Counted from the stretch's first letter, positions 1 to 9,701 are shown. The stretch is 64,000 nt of DNA from Denitrovibrio sp. (GCA_002869185.1 PKTN01000009.1:124001-188000), one strand, 5' to 3'. Notes: a model not told the origin generated them from the sequence alone. Numbers and translations: made by a program.

Positions 1-49
1 GATAGAAGATGAAATAAAGAGTTTATATAAAGATCAGGAGGCTATATGA
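1..49 (+). CDS. C-terminal end of an unidentified upstream gene (partial)
   Basis: A reading frame open from base 2 gives about 15 residues (IEDEIKSLYKDQEAI) and ends at a TGA that overlaps the htpX start as ATGA. Such an overlap is typical of translational coupling, so this is probably the tail of the preceding gene of the operon. The visible part is too short to identify a family. The same bases also hold the htpX Shine-Dalgarno AGGAGG (36-41). Confidence 0.45.
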   Translation, partial: IEDEIKSLYKDQEAI

Positions 50-915
50 CCAGTAACACGCTAAAGACTGGGTTACTTATGGTTTTACTTACAGTCCTTT
101 TTATACTTGTAGGTGGAGCTATCGGCGGACGCGGTGGCGTCGTTTTCGCATTTGGATTTGCTATGGTTATGAACTTTGCATCTTATTGGTTCAGCCACAC
201 TATAGTGCTGAAGATGTACAAAGCAAAAGAAGTAACCGAAGCGGAACAACCTGTTTTATATAGGATAGTGAGGGACCTTGCGACTAGAGGACAACTCCCA
301 ATGCCTAAAGTTTATGTAATGAATAATCCTACACCTAACGCTTTTGCTACAGGGCGTGACCCTCAGCATGGTGTTGTTGCGGTGACAACAGGAATTATGC
401 AACTGCTAGATGAAGATGAACTTGATGGTGTTATCGCTCACGAGCTTGCTCATATTCACGGCAGAGATATATTGATCGGAACAATCGCAGCTACTTTCGC
501 AGGTGCTATTATGATGCTCGCTAGTATGGCGAGATTCTCCGCTATGTTTGGCGGTTTAAGTAATGACGACGACGAGGGTGGCAATCCACTAGGTATAGTT
601 GTGGTTATAATAGTGAGCATACTTGCTCCTGTGGCTGCCATGCTGGTTCAAATGGCTATCTCAAGATCAAGAGAATACATTGCAGATGAGCGTGGTGCAA
701 ACCTTTCAGGTAAGCCTAGATCGCTAGCTAGTGCTCTCGCTAAGATTTCTGGTGGTGTTCAGCATGTTCCTATGGAAGATGCAAATGCGGCTACGGTACA
801 TATGTTTATAATGAATCCGCTCAGTGGAAAGAGCATGCAATCTATGTTTTCCACACACCCTCCTGTAGAGGAGCGAATTAAGCGTCTTAATGCAATCGCA
901 GCAAAGGGGATATAA
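46..915 (+). CDS. htpX: HtpX-like zinc metalloprotease (M48)
   Basis: Membrane-bound zinc endopeptidase that helps degrade misfolded membrane proteins, 289 aa, the usual length for HtpX. The HEXXH motif is HELAH at residues 132-136, and the third ligand Glu is in REYIADE (about E210). There are two N-terminal hydrophobic segments (about 8-45), then two more around 140-205. A strong AGGAGG sits 4 bases before the ATG. The stop overlaps the rsmB start (TAATG), so the two are co-transcribed. The inner-membrane quality-control role is family knowledge; nothing odd is seen in the sequence. Confidence 0.93.
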   Translation: MTSNTLKTGLLMVLLTVLFILVGGAIGGRGGVVFAFGFAMVMNFASYWFSHTIVLKMYKAKEVTEAEQPVLYRIVRDLATRGQLPMPKVYVMNNPTPNAFATGRDPQHGVVAVTTGIMQLLDEDELDGVIAHELAHIHGRDILIGTIAATFAGAIMMLASMARFSAMFGGLSNDDDEGGNPLGIVVVIIVSILAPVAAMLVQMAISRSREYIADERGANLSGKPRSLASALAKISGGVQHVPMEDANAATVHMFIMNPLSGKSMQSMFSTHPPVEERIKRLNAIAAKGI

Positions 916-2051
916 TGGGCGGTAGAGATAGAAAAAAATTATATGAGCTACTGAAATCGTTTTATGAAGGTGTGCTTAAAGAAGATTATTTTGAAGGTTC
1001 ACCAGAGCAGAGACTTTATAGAAAGATATATTTCGAGACATTTAGACACCTCGGTTTTATCGAGAAGTGTTTGGATACTCTTTATAAAGAGACCCCTGGA
1101 CCAGAGCTTCGCGCGGCGCTTGCTCTTGGTGCTTGCCAGATTCTGTTTATAGATGATGTCCCTGCCTATGCGGCGGTAAACGAGACTGTTTCACTTGTTA
1201 AACAACACAAAAGGAATTTTGTGAACGCTATTTTGCGTAGTGTTGGCAGACAAAAAGAAGAGTTCCTTAAAAATTATAATATCAGAGAAGATTTCCCAGC
1301 TTGGTTTATTAAAAGATGGGAAGCGAGGCTCGGTGATGAGCTAGAAGAGTTCCTTCAAGACCTTAACTCCAAACCTCCATTTTATGGTGTGGATAAAGAG
1401 ACGTTCGAACTGAAGTTACTGAATGAACGTTCAGAAGATTATGTAATGGATAGAGGGTCATACGCCATAGCAAAGCTTGCTGGCAATTGTCATCCTATGT
1501 CTGTTCTTGACTGTTGTGCCGCTCCGGGTGGCAAGACATACATACTCTCTGGGACATATCCAGAGGCTAGAGTCTTCGCTGTGGAGAAGAGTGCCAGACG
1601 TTTCAAAAGCCTACAGAGAAATATGGAAGAACTGGGCGTGAAGAATGTCGATCTCATCCAAAAGGATCTTATGTGGTTAGAGACTGAGGCTAAGTTTGAC
1701 CTTGTACTACTTGATGCGCCTTGTACTGCATTAGGTACTATCAAGCGTCATCCAGAGGTTCGTTGGCTCAGACATCTAAATGACGTTAGAGAGAATAGCA
1801 AAAGACAGCTTGAGATGCTTAAGAAGGCTGCGACCTTTATGGCTCCAGGTGGTAGACTTATATATTCTGTATGTTCTATGGAACCAGAAGAAACCACAGA
1901 GGTCATAGAAAAGTTTCTAGCATCAGAAAATGGGTATAAACTTGTAGAACCATCATGTGACGATGATTTCAAAAACGGCAAGTATCTCATTTCTATTCCA
2001 TATATCCATCAAGCTGATGGATTTTTTGGGGCAGTTTTGACAAAAAAATAA
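915..2051 (+). CDS. rsmB: 16S rRNA m5C967 methyltransferase RsmB
   Basis: Transfers methyl from SAM to C967 of 16S rRNA. The N-terminal NusB-like RNA-binding helical domain covers roughly residues 1-125 and is followed by a Rossmann methyltransferase domain. Visible motifs are the SAM-binding CAAPGGK (about 201-207), DAPC with C270 (motif IV), and YSVCS with C320, the expected nucleophile position. At 378 aa it is somewhat shorter than E. coli RsmB (about 430), mainly through a compact linker. It starts at the last base of htpX. RsmB is preferred over RsmF because of the NusB-type N terminus. Confidence 0.88.
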   Translation: MGGRDRKKLYELLKSFYEGVLKEDYFEGSPEQRLYRKIYFETFRHLGFIEKCLDTLYKETPGPELRAALALGACQILFIDDVPAYAAVNETVSLVKQHKRNFVNAILRSVGRQKEEFLKNYNIREDFPAWFIKRWEARLGDELEEFLQDLNSKPPFYGVDKETFELKLLNERSEDYVMDRGSYAIAKLAGNCHPMSVLDCCAAPGGKTYILSGTYPEARVFAVEKSARRFKSLQRNMEELGVKNVDLIQKDLMWLETEAKFDLVLLDAPCTALGTIKRHPEVRWLRHLNDVRENSKRQLEMLKKAATFMAPGGRLIYSVCSMEPEETTEVIEKFLASENGYKLVEPSCDDDFKNGKYLISIPYIHQADGFFGAVLTKK

Positions 2052-2110
2052 TTGGCAATTCGCATGCAAACAGTTAGTATTGCCTTTATAAAATGATTTA
2101 GGGGTGAGCT

Positions 2111-3100
2111 GTGGCTAGGTTATTAATATTTCTTTTGATTTTTACTTTTAGTGTTTTTTCAGCGAATGCGTATACAGTTATGCCAGCTGAAAAGAGTAGT
2201 AAAATAACGGGGTATACCCGTGCAGTTAAGAGCATGAATATAACCGCAGAGACCGCAGGCAGACTTGTAGCAGTTAACTATAACATGGGGGATGTAGTCG
2301 GAGAAAAAACTTTTGCGATTATAGACCCCACTTTTACCAAATATTCTATCCGATCCGTTCAAACATCTATAAAAAAACTGAGTGCAACCATAAAACGGCT
2401 CGAAAATAATATCACTTACCAGAAGAAGGAATTCAGTCGTATCGAATCCCTTTACCTGAGCGAAGTTGAGACCGAGAGTAGACGTGACGGTGCAAAACAA
2501 TCACTCGACCAATCAGAGTTGTCTCTTGCTGAGTTGATGCAGGATAAAGCTGGGTTAGAGGTTACTCTATCAGAACTTCGTGAAAAGCTGGATAGGCAAT
2601 ATATCAAAATTCCTACTGGATGGAGTACCACATCAAAACCACTTGAAATTGGCGAGCTTGTAAATGTAGGTCAACCTATAGCTACAGCTGGTGATTTCAG
2701 ACAGCTGATCGTTCCTGTATTTGTAGATAATCATCAGCTTAAATCACTTCAATCTAATAAAAGTATAGATGTGACTATAGATGGCAAAGCTTATGAAGCT
2801 GTCTTAAATAGGATAAATCCTGCTTTCGATGAACGAACTAGAAAACGTGAAGTGGAACTGCTTATAGACATGACTGGTATAGGTGGAATGTATGTTGAAA
2901 TTCCAGTAAAGATTCTTGCTGATGGTTTTATGGTTCATGAGAAGACTCTAATAAGCAGATATGCTAATCCGAAGGTCAGGATTAAGCAGACAGGTCAGAG
3001 TGTACGAGTTAACGTTCTTGGCAAAGATGGAGAAATGGTTCTCATAGGCGCAACACCAGAGCTAAAGATTGGTGTGGAGCTTGAGGCGGTTACAGAGTGA
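2111..3100 (+). CDS. RND efflux periplasmic adaptor (HlyD/MFP family)
   Basis: Membrane-fusion protein that would link the inner-membrane RND pump of the next gene to an outer-membrane channel. It has an N-terminal signal peptide (hydrophobic residues 4-20, SANA cleavage region), a lipoyl/barrel half starting near residue 35, a coiled-coil hairpin at about 80-165 and a return beta-barrel around 185-265. Start codon GTG with AGGGG a few bases upstream. At 329 aa it is at the short end for the family. The stop overlaps the pump start (GTGA). No outer-membrane factor gene is adjacent, so a shared TolC-like partner is likely. Confidence 0.85.
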   Translation: MARLLIFLLIFTFSVFSANAYTVMPAEKSSKITGYTRAVKSMNITAETAGRLVAVNYNMGDVVGEKTFAIIDPTFTKYSIRSVQTSIKKLSATIKRLENNITYQKKEFSRIESLYLSEVETESRRDGAKQSLDQSELSLAELMQDKAGLEVTLSELREKLDRQYIKIPTGWSTTSKPLEIGELVNVGQPIATAGDFRQLIVPVFVDNHQLKSLQSNKSIDVTIDGKAYEAVLNRINPAFDERTRKREVELLIDMTGIGGMYVEIPVKILADGFMVHEKTLISRYANPKVRIKQTGQSVRVNVLGKDGEMVLIGATPELKIGVELEAVTE

Positions 3101-6100
3101 AAAGATTCATAGAACTTATCATCTCTAAGAGGGTTGTGATAAATGTTCTCTTTGCGATATTTCTTATCGCTGGGTTGAACAGCTTTATGTCGTCACCTGT
3201 TCAAAACATGCCCCCTGTTGATATCGGCAAAGTCTTTATCTATACAGTTTATTACGGTGCATCTCCAGAGGATGTTGAAGCTCTTGTTACTACAAAAATT
3301 GAGGATGCTCTCGATGGTCTGGAGAATGTTGAATACATCCAGTCGAGTTCTATGCGTAATGTCTCTAGCACCGAAATAAAGTTTATAGACGATTCTGATT
3401 ATAAAAAGCTTTATGACGAATTACGTCTTCGTATCTTGAACATCAAAAATGACTTACCAGCTGAGGTTGATGAACCCCACTTTATATACATTGATACTGA
3501 AGAATTCTTACCTGTTATAGCGGTAAATATAGCTGGTGATCAGTCAAATAAAACTCTAGAAATGTTAGCAGAAGAGCTTAAGACTGACCTTCGCAAGATT
3601 CCTGAGGTTGAAAGTGTGTCTAAGTCGGGAGCATTCAGCGAAGAGTTTCATGTTGCTCTATCCAGTAAACAACTTAGAAAACATGGTGTCTCTTTTTATG
3701 AAGCTGCAAAAGCTATAGAGCTTGCTAATACAAAAATACCTGCAGGAATTTTCAGTAAGAACGGCACAGAATATATGCTAGATACGGGTACACGGTTTTC
3801 ATCACAGGATAGTCTGCTGAATGCAGTTGTCCGCAAGGATGGTGACGGTAATTTTATCAGAGTGCGTGATCTGACAGTCTATGCTGGTATGAGCCATAGA
3901 GACCCTGATACTCTTGTGTCTGTCAATGGAGAAAGCACCGTTCAGCTCATCGTGAAAAAACTTCGTATGGGTGATTCAGCTTCCATAGCGAATGCAGTTA
4001 GAAAAGCCTCAGAAGAGTTCGAACGTGTGCATAAGGATGAGGGGATATCTATCGTCTATACGCAAGATTCAACCCTTGAGATAAATGATTCTGTCCGAGT
4101 TTTGGGTGGAAACATGCTAATGGGTATCATCCTTGTGGTGCTAATCCTTTGGATGGCTTTAGGTTTCAGAAATGCAGTGCTAACCTCAGTTGGGATACCT
4201 TTTTCAATCTTATTTGCTGTGATGATTAACTCGTTTTTTGGTTATTCTATCAACACTATTACGATATTCGCTTTTGTACTTATTTCAGGGATCATAGTTG
4301 ATGATTCGGTTATTATTGTCGAGAACATATATCGCCACTTACAAAATGGTAAAAAGATAAAGGACGCTGTCCGTGATGGAACGGCAGAGATATTCTTACC
4401 TGTGACGAGTTCTGCCGTCACTACCATCTTGGCGTTTGTGCCTATGTTTATTATGACAGGTAGCACTGGAGACTTTTTTGCTTTTATACCCCTTACAGTG
4501 ATTTTTGCTCTTACAGCGTCACTACTTGAAGCTTTGATAATTTTGCCTGTTCACTATCTGGAGTGGGGACCAAAAAATGTCAAAGAACATAAAGAGGATA
4601 ACCACGCTCACGTTTCTGGTGGTATATTCGGTTTTTTCTGGCGAGCGTATAGCCGTATTGTTACGGTACTCCTTAATAATTCGATAAAAACATTGCTTGG
4701 GATGACAGTCGTCTTTTGGGTAGCCATTGGTATTCTTGTCCTCTCTGCCACTGGTATAGTTCCGCTTATTAAAGTTAAGTTTTTTCCTGATAGCTACTAT
4801 AGATATCATGTAACAGTTGAACTGCCTACAGGGACACCTGTGCAGATAACCGATAGAATAATTAAAGACTACTCAAAATATATAATATCTAAGGGGCAAG
4901 GGGAGGCTGTTTCAGCTTCTGGTTATGCAGGTTTCTTTGAAGATCAAGATTATGTGCGCCATAGAGGTCACTATTATGGTTCTATCATTGTGACTCTACC
5001 AAAAGCTAATGAACAGGATTTTAAGAATATCAAAGATAATGACGTTGCTCTGTATCTCGACTATCTCAGGCAAGATCTGATTCGTTACGCTGAGAATAAC
5101 TATGAGAAGTGGGGCGTTAAACCTGAAGTAAATCTATTTGGAGAGAATACAGGACCTCCTGTTGGTAAGGACGTTAACGTTAGGGTGACTGCGAACACCG
5201 TTGAGGTAGCAACTCAGGCTGCCGATGAAGTTCTTGCGTACCTTAAGGCTAATGACGAAACGAAAGAATTGCAAGAATTACAAGATAATAGAGCAAAGCC
5301 CCAGACCGCTCTTAAGATAAAAGCTATAGATGATCAGGTGCGTAGGTTTGGTTTGGATAATACATATGTCACAGCAGTAGCATCAGGTGCTCTCAGTGGT
5401 ATGTATGCTGGCAAGTATCGCACTACAGACGAAGAAGTAGACCTCAAAGTTAAATTGTCTAAACGGTATGATATATATAATCCGACAGGTGAAGGGATTG
5501 TCGCTCCAGAGGATATATTGATGGTGCCTGTGGTTGAAGACGACAAGAGACCAGTCTATATGGGAGATGTCCTCTCTATTGAGTATGATACAGAGCCGAA
5601 TGTGCTCAGAAGATATAACGGAAAACCTGCAATCACTGTTACTGCTAATATACCTAAGGGTGGAAATCTTTCATCTGGGAGAGTTCAGAATCTTGTAAAA
5701 ACTCATTTTGCCGACATATCAGATAGATATCCTGGTGTCGTGATAGCTTTTGGTGGCGAGTTCGAAGAGACTCAGAGAGCTTTTTCTTCACTATTTATAG
5801 CATTTATAATCGCTGTACTTGGTATATACCTTGTCCTTACAGCTCAATTTAACGATTATTTTCAGCCGATGCTGATCCTTTCTGCTATCGCTTTTGCTAT
5901 CATTGGTGTTGTTTATGGGATGTTTATAACCCGATCGACCTTTACTATCCAGTCGTTTATAGCTGTTGTTGGTCTTGCAGGTGTCGCTGTTAATGATTCG
6001 CTTATTTTGATAGATTTTATGAATGTCCGCCGTAAAGAGGGGATGGAACTTCGTGAGGCTGTCATGTCTGCGTGCAGTCAGCGTATGCGCCCTGTTCTTA

Positions 6101-6309
6101 TCACAACTGTTACGACAATGCTTGGGCTGTTGCCTATGGCGATAGGTTTCCCTAACAAGTCTGTTGAGTGGTCTAGCATGGCTACTGCCTTTACTAGTGG
6201 TCTTGCTAGTGCGACGATACTTACACTGCTGATTATCCCTGCAGAATATGAGCTTCTTGAGAGGATGCGCATCTGGATCAATAATAAACGGAGTAAGAGG
6301 AATTTGTAG
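3097..6309 (+). CDS. RND-type multidrug/cation efflux permease
   Basis: Inner-membrane proton-driven transporter of the AcrB/MexF superfamily, 1070 aa, the usual length. The layout is one N-terminal TM helix, a large periplasmic porter domain (about 35-330), a block of five TMs with the expected DD motif in TM4 (IIVDDSVIIVENI, about 400), a second periplasmic domain (about 560-880) and a C-terminal TM block. Start codon GTG overlaps the adaptor stop, so the two subunits are translationally coupled. Substrate cannot be told from sequence. The sequence looks more like environmental AcrB relatives than CusA: no methionine-rich metal motif was noticed. Confidence 0.9.
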   Translation: MKRFIELIISKRVVINVLFAIFLIAGLNSFMSSPVQNMPPVDIGKVFIYTVYYGASPEDVEALVTTKIEDALDGLENVEYIQSSSMRNVSSTEIKFIDDSDYKKLYDELRLRILNIKNDLPAEVDEPHFIYIDTEEFLPVIAVNIAGDQSNKTLEMLAEELKTDLRKIPEVESVSKSGAFSEEFHVALSSKQLRKHGVSFYEAAKAIELANTKIPAGIFSKNGTEYMLDTGTRFSSQDSLLNAVVRKDGDGNFIRVRDLTVYAGMSHRDPDTLVSVNGESTVQLIVKKLRMGDSASIANAVRKASEEFERVHKDEGISIVYTQDSTLEINDSVRVLGGNMLMGIILVVLILWMALGFRNAVLTSVGIPFSILFAVMINSFFGYSINTITIFAFVLISGIIVDDSVIIVENIYRHLQNGKKIKDAVRDGTAEIFLPVTSSAVTTILAFVPMFIMTGSTGDFFAFIPLTVIFALTASLLEALIILPVHYLEWGPKNVKEHKEDNHAHVSGGIFGFFWRAYSRIVTVLLNNSIKTLLGMTVVFWVAIGILVLSATGIVPLIKVKFFPDSYYRYHVTVELPTGTPVQITDRIIKDYSKYIISKGQGEAVSASGYAGFFEDQDYVRHRGHYYGSIIVTLPKANEQDFKNIKDNDVALYLDYLRQDLIRYAENNYEKWGVKPEVNLFGENTGPPVGKDVNVRVTANTVEVATQAADEVLAYLKANDETKELQELQDNRAKPQTALKIKAIDDQVRRFGLDNTYVTAVASGALSGMYAGKYRTTDEEVDLKVKLSKRYDIYNPTGEGIVAPEDILMVPVVEDDKRPVYMGDVLSIEYDTEPNVLRRYNGKPAITVTANIPKGGNLSSGRVQNLVKTHFADISDRYPGVVIAFGGEFEETQRAFSSLFIAFIIAVLGIYLVLTAQFNDYFQPMLILSAIAFAIIGVVYGMFITRSTFTIQSFIAVVGLAGVAVNDSLILIDFMNVRRKEGMELREAVMSACSQRMRPVLITTVTTMLGLLPMAIGFPNKSVEWSSMATAFTSGLASATILTLLIIPAEYELLERMRIWINNKRSKRNL

Positions 6310-6321
6310 ATTGCAAATATC

Positions 6322-6367
6322 AAACGTGGGGCTATAATCAAGTGTATATAAAACATGGGGCTATGAT
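6322..6367 (+). repeat. Short direct repeat before the O-antigen ligase gene
   Basis: Two 17-base copies start 29 bases apart (6322-6338 AAACGTGGGGCTATAAT and 6351-6367 AAACATGGGGCTATGAT) and differ at two positions. The second copy carries the GGGG that acts as ribosome-binding site for the TTG start at 6368. It probably arose by local duplication of the translation-initiation region. Confidence 0.5.
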
Positions 6368-7537
6368 TTGTTTACTACTATAATCTTACGTTTCGGAGCA
6401 TTTGCTAATTCAGTATCAATCTCTGGAGCCGAGATGGCGCTCGCTATTATAATGCTAATGGCTATCTATAAGGTTTACAGAACTCGAGATTATTCCGTTT
6501 TTAAAAAGTTTTTTTTCATTTTCTTTATAATGATGATCATTGCTGAGACTATATCAACATTTGCTGGGGTAGATCCTGCAAACTCTATTAAGTCTTATGA
6601 GAGCTTTTGGGTACTATCCTATCTACCTGCAATATATGTTGTTTTTGCTGGTCGAGATAAAATTAACTATATGATTTATGTCTTCTTGGGGACAATCTGT
6701 GCAAGTCTTTATGGGATTATCGAATTATTTTATTATAATATGAGTCGTGCTGATGGTTTCTTCTCTCATTCGCTTACTTTCGGCAATGTTTTAGCACTAG
6801 TGGTTATAGCAGCCATAGGTGTTATAGTATTTAAAGCCTATGAAACAAAAACTCACTTAAACGTTACACTCATAACCTTATTGACATCTGTGCCTGCTCT
6901 CATGCTAAGTGGTAGCAGAGGACCGATACTAGCTTGCCTTGTCTCTGTTTTTGTGATGATGGTATTTAAATATCGTTGGAAGGGTCTAATACCTAGTATC
7001 GTGGTTCTTTTAGTCATATTTTTCACAATTTCTCAGATACATTCAGTAAAAATAAGATTTGTTAAAACCATAGGCAATATATCTAATACAGAATCATCCA
7101 TAGGAACAAGGCTGGTCTTATGGGAAGCATCTATGAAGGCTATTATGGCAAGACCTGTGTTTGGTTATGGGAAACGAAATTTTACATCAGAAGTTTCAAA
7201 ATATATTAATGTACCAACATCTAGCAGAGCTCATGCACATAATACATATATTCAATACACGTTCTTGCACGGCTTCTTTGGTCTATCTGCATTACTAGGT
7301 TTTTTGGGGTCTGTAGTTTGGGAGATATGGCGTAGGCGCAGGTCAGGACCTTACCTTAAGATCGCTTTGTTTGTTGTGCTGGTATTTTTACTTGAAGGAC
7401 TTACTGAGAATGCTCTTGGTGACTCCGAGATAGTTATTATGTGTTTCTCTTTAATAGGGCTGATGCTGGCTCCGGGGAGACCAGCGATCAGCATTGATGA
7501 TGATTTAGAAGAGTTTACTGAACCACTACAGAATTAA
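6368..7537 (+). CDS. O-antigen ligase family membrane protein (Wzy_C)
   Basis: Polytopic inner-membrane protein, 389 aa, with about ten hydrophobic segments. The Wzy_C signature is visible: SGSRGP near residue 180, then WEASMKAIMARPVFGYG and HAHNTYIQ around 250-300, the periplasmic loop that carries the catalytic Arg/His of WaaL-type ligases. Family members join O-antigen (or other glycan) from undecaprenyl-PP to lipid A core. WaaL and Wzy cannot be separated here because no LPS cluster surrounds it. The TTG start at 6368 follows GGGG by seven bases. The 3' end overlaps the convergent gene by 23 bases. Confidence 0.75.
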   Translation: MFTTIILRFGAFANSVSISGAEMALAIIMLMAIYKVYRTRDYSVFKKFFFIFFIMMIIAETISTFAGVDPANSIKSYESFWVLSYLPAIYVVFAGRDKINYMIYVFLGTICASLYGIIELFYYNMSRADGFFSHSLTFGNVLALVVIAAIGVIVFKAYETKTHLNVTLITLLTSVPALMLSGSRGPILACLVSVFVMMVFKYRWKGLIPSIVVLLVIFFTISQIHSVKIRFVKTIGNISNTESSIGTRLVLWEASMKAIMARPVFGYGKRNFTSEVSKYINVPTSSRAHAHNTYIQYTFLHGFFGLSALLGFLGSVVWEIWRRRRSGPYLKIALFVVLVFLLEGLTENALGDSEIVIMCFSLIGLMLAPGRPAISIDDDLEEFTEPLQN

Positions 7538-8108
7538 GGATTTTATTACCCAGTTCAATTAATTCTTTAAACTCTGGTTTATATGTTACTGTCACTTCCC
7601 AAAGATCTTTATCTCTTGTTACTATGACAGAATCCACAACAGTTTTGACACCATTATCCTCGGCTATTCCTGTGAGTGCTGACCCTGTGTTTTCATCTTT
7701 GCTGTAAGGACCAACTTTGTAAGTATAAGAGTCAACCTTCATGACATCTTTAACCATTTTCGCAAGTTTATTAGCATAATCTTCAGAGTCAAATTCGTTT
7801 TTACCGATTGTATGGATGATTCTAAGAGTGAAGACAGTTGTTGCATATTCGTATGCATCGTAACTTTCTAGTAGTTCTTTAGCATCATGGTCTAGCTTAA
7901 CAGGGACATTTACTAAACCTTCAGGAGTATGGGCTGTGATCCCTGTGTTTCCGACAGGTCTGACTGCCCAGTCCTGTGATAAAACCCTTTCAATGACGAC
8001 AGCACTGTCCTCATTTACTATAGCGCTTTTTTCAAAATAATTTTTAGCGACAACAACACCAACGATAACAAGTGCGGCTATGAAACCGATAATCTTGACG
8101 TTCTTCAT
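7515..8108 (-). CDS. Hypothetical membrane-anchored periplasmic protein
   Basis: 197 aa with a single N-terminal hydrophobic helix (residues 5-21) followed by a polar mixed alpha/beta domain of about 165 residues. It has no cysteine lipobox, so it is either an uncleaved anchor or a signal peptide. The domain (about 45-195) alternates strands with charged loops, resembling small stress-response-type periplasmic domains, but I do not recognise the family. It is transcribed alone, convergent with the O-antigen ligase and divergent from the methionine operon. Confidence 0.7.
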   Translation of the reverse strand: MKNVKIIGFIAALVIVGVVVAKNYFEKSAIVNEDSAVVIERVLSQDWAVRPVGNTGITAHTPEGLVNVPVKLDHDAKELLESYDAYEYATTVFTLRIIHTIGKNEFDSEDYANKLAKMVKDVMKVDSYTYKVGPYSKDENTGSALTGIAEDNGVKTVVDSVIVTRDKDLWEVTVTYKPEFKELIELGNKILNSVVVQ

Positions 8109-8203
8109 ATTATATAAAAACCTCCAGGAATACTATTATCAGTAATTTAGCAGATTTTACGGTAAATTCAAACAATGTTTTTTATTAAGGGGATAAAAAA
8201 CTC

Positions 8204-8230
8204 TTTACAAGACATTTGATTGGCTATAGT
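8204..8230 (+). promoter_or_regulatory. Candidate promoter of the methionine operon
   Basis: TTTACA (8204-8209) and TATAGT (8225-8230) resemble sigma-70 -35/-10 boxes with a short 15-base spacer. They lie just upstream of the riboswitch P1 stem, as expected for its transcript. This is a consensus match only. Confidence 0.4.
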
Positions 8231-8243
8231 CTAACGATAACAA

Positions 8244-8349
8244 CTTATCGAGAGTAGTCGAGGGACAAGGCCCTATGACGCTACAGCAGCCGGTCGACAA
8301 AATAAGTCGGTGTCTTGTGCTAATTCCTACCCGAGTATGGAAAGATAAG
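8244..8349 (+). promoter_or_regulatory. SAM-I-type (S-box) riboswitch
   Basis: Leader aptamer that senses S-adenosylmethionine. P1 is CTTATC (8244-8249) pairing with GATAAG (8344-8349). The conserved AGAG, GAGGGA..GGCCC and TGA elements follow at 8251-8277, and the P3 arm CGAC/GTCG lies at about 8295-8309. The 3' GTGCTAATTCCTACC is very near the S-box consensus GTGCCAATTCC. The usual GCAACC reads GCAGCC here. It precedes metY-metX, which fits SAM feedback: bound SAM should favour the terminator at 8372-8408. Confidence 0.88.
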
Positions 8350-8371
8350 TCGATATGTATACGTACATACC

Positions 8372-8408
8372 GCCTCTTTTCAAATCCTTGGAAAGAGGCT
8401 TTTTTTTT
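8372..8408 (+). terminator. Riboswitch-controlled attenuator terminator
   Basis: Stem GCCTCTTTT/GAAAGAGGC (8372-8380 with 8391-8399) is followed by a run of eight to nine T. It lies between the SAM aptamer and the metY ribosome-binding site (GGAGG, 8409-8413), the standard place for the expression platform. Confidence 0.85.
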
Positions 8409-8419
8409 GGAGGAATTTA

Positions 8420-9700
8420 ATGAGCGAACACAAATTTGAAACACTCGCAATTCACGGTGGCTATAGGCCTGACGAGAAGACTGGGGCGACAAATGTTCCT
8501 ATCTATCATTCAAACGCTTTTGAGTTTGATAGTATTGACCATGCAGTGAGCCTTTTTGACCTGAAAGCTCCTGGACACATCTATTCCAGACTTTCTAACC
8601 CTACAGTGGAGGTTTTAGAAAACCGCATAGCGATGCTAGAGGGTGGCTCTGCTGCCGTAGCAACGTCATCCGGTCAGTTCGCAACATATATGGCTATAAC
8701 AACTATCGCGGGCTCAGGTGATAATATAGTAGCCTCTGGCAAGCTTTATGGTGGGACATATAATCTATTTGTTCACACATTTAAAAAACTTGGAATAGAG
8801 CTCCGTCTTGTTGATCAGGACGATCTTGAAGCTTATAAATCAAATATTGACGAAAATACAAAGGCTATATATATCGAGTCTATCAGCAACCCTGGTAGTG
8901 ATATCCCTGATATTGAAGCTATCTCTGCCATAGCTAAGGAGAACGGTCTTCCGCTTATCGTGGATAACACATATGCGACACCTTATCTTTTTAAGCCTAT
9001 TGAGTATGGTGCAGATATCGTCCTTCACTCTCTGACTAAGTTCATTGGTGGACATGGATCAGCTATGGGTGGAGCTGTTGTAGACGCAGGAACTTTTGAT
9101 TGGAAAGCTAGCGGACGTTTCCCTTCATTTACTGAGCCAGACCCAAGTTACCACGGCGTAATTTACTCAGAGGCATTTGGTAATATGGCACTCGCTATCA
9201 AGATGAGAGTTCAAATACTCAGAGATATCGGTGGATGTCTTTCACCTACTAATGCATCTATGATAATGGCTGGTCTCGAGACACTCGCTCTTCGTATGGA
9301 GAGACATTGTGAAAACGCATATAAACTTGCTGGTTACCTGCTTGGAAACGATAAGGTAGCATGGGTAAACTATCCAGATCTGCCGGATAATAAGAATTAT
9401 AAGAGACTTAAAGAACTGATGCCTAAAGGTAGCGGTGCTATGATCTCATTTGGTCTTAAGGGTGGTTATGAAGCGAGCAAATCTTTCATCGAAAGTGTAA
9501 AGCTTGGTATTCACGCTACAAACCTTGGTGATGTTAGAACTATCCTGACTCATCCTGCGAGCACAACGCATAGACAGCTTAACGATGAACAGCTCGAATC
9601 TGCTGGGATTCCAAAAGAACTTCTTCGTGTTAGTGTAGGTATAGAAAATATTGACGATATAATAGCTGACTTCGAACAAGCAATGGGAGCGACTAAGTAA
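8420..9700 (+). CDS. metY: O-acetylhomoserine sulfhydrylase (MetY)
   Basis: PLP enzyme that makes homocysteine (or methionine directly) from O-acetylhomoserine and sulfide (or methanethiol). It is 426 aa, the length of the MetY subgroup of the Cys/Met metabolism PLP family (cystathionine gamma-synthases are about 380). The PLP-lysine motif HSLTKFIGGHG lies near residues 203-213. N-terminal FETLAIHGGY and the C-terminal LRVSVGIENIDDI are typical. It is the first gene after the SAM riboswitch, with GGAGG six bases before the ATG, and metX follows after one base. Direct sulfhydrylation is therefore the likely homocysteine route. Confidence 0.93.
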   Translation: MSEHKFETLAIHGGYRPDEKTGATNVPIYHSNAFEFDSIDHAVSLFDLKAPGHIYSRLSNPTVEVLENRIAMLEGGSAAVATSSGQFATYMAITTIAGSGDNIVASGKLYGGTYNLFVHTFKKLGIELRLVDQDDLEAYKSNIDENTKAIYIESISNPGSDIPDIEAISAIAKENGLPLIVDNTYATPYLFKPIEYGADIVLHSLTKFIGGHGSAMGGAVVDAGTFDWKASGRFPSFTEPDPSYHGVIYSEAFGNMALAIKMRVQILRDIGGCLSPTNASMIMAGLETLALRMERHCENAYKLAGYLLGNDKVAWVNYPDLPDNKNYKRLKELMPKGSGAMISFGLKGGYEASKSFIESVKLGIHATNLGDVRTILTHPASTTHRQLNDEQLESAGIPKELLRVSVGIENIDDIIADFEQAMGATK

Positions 9701-9701
9701 T

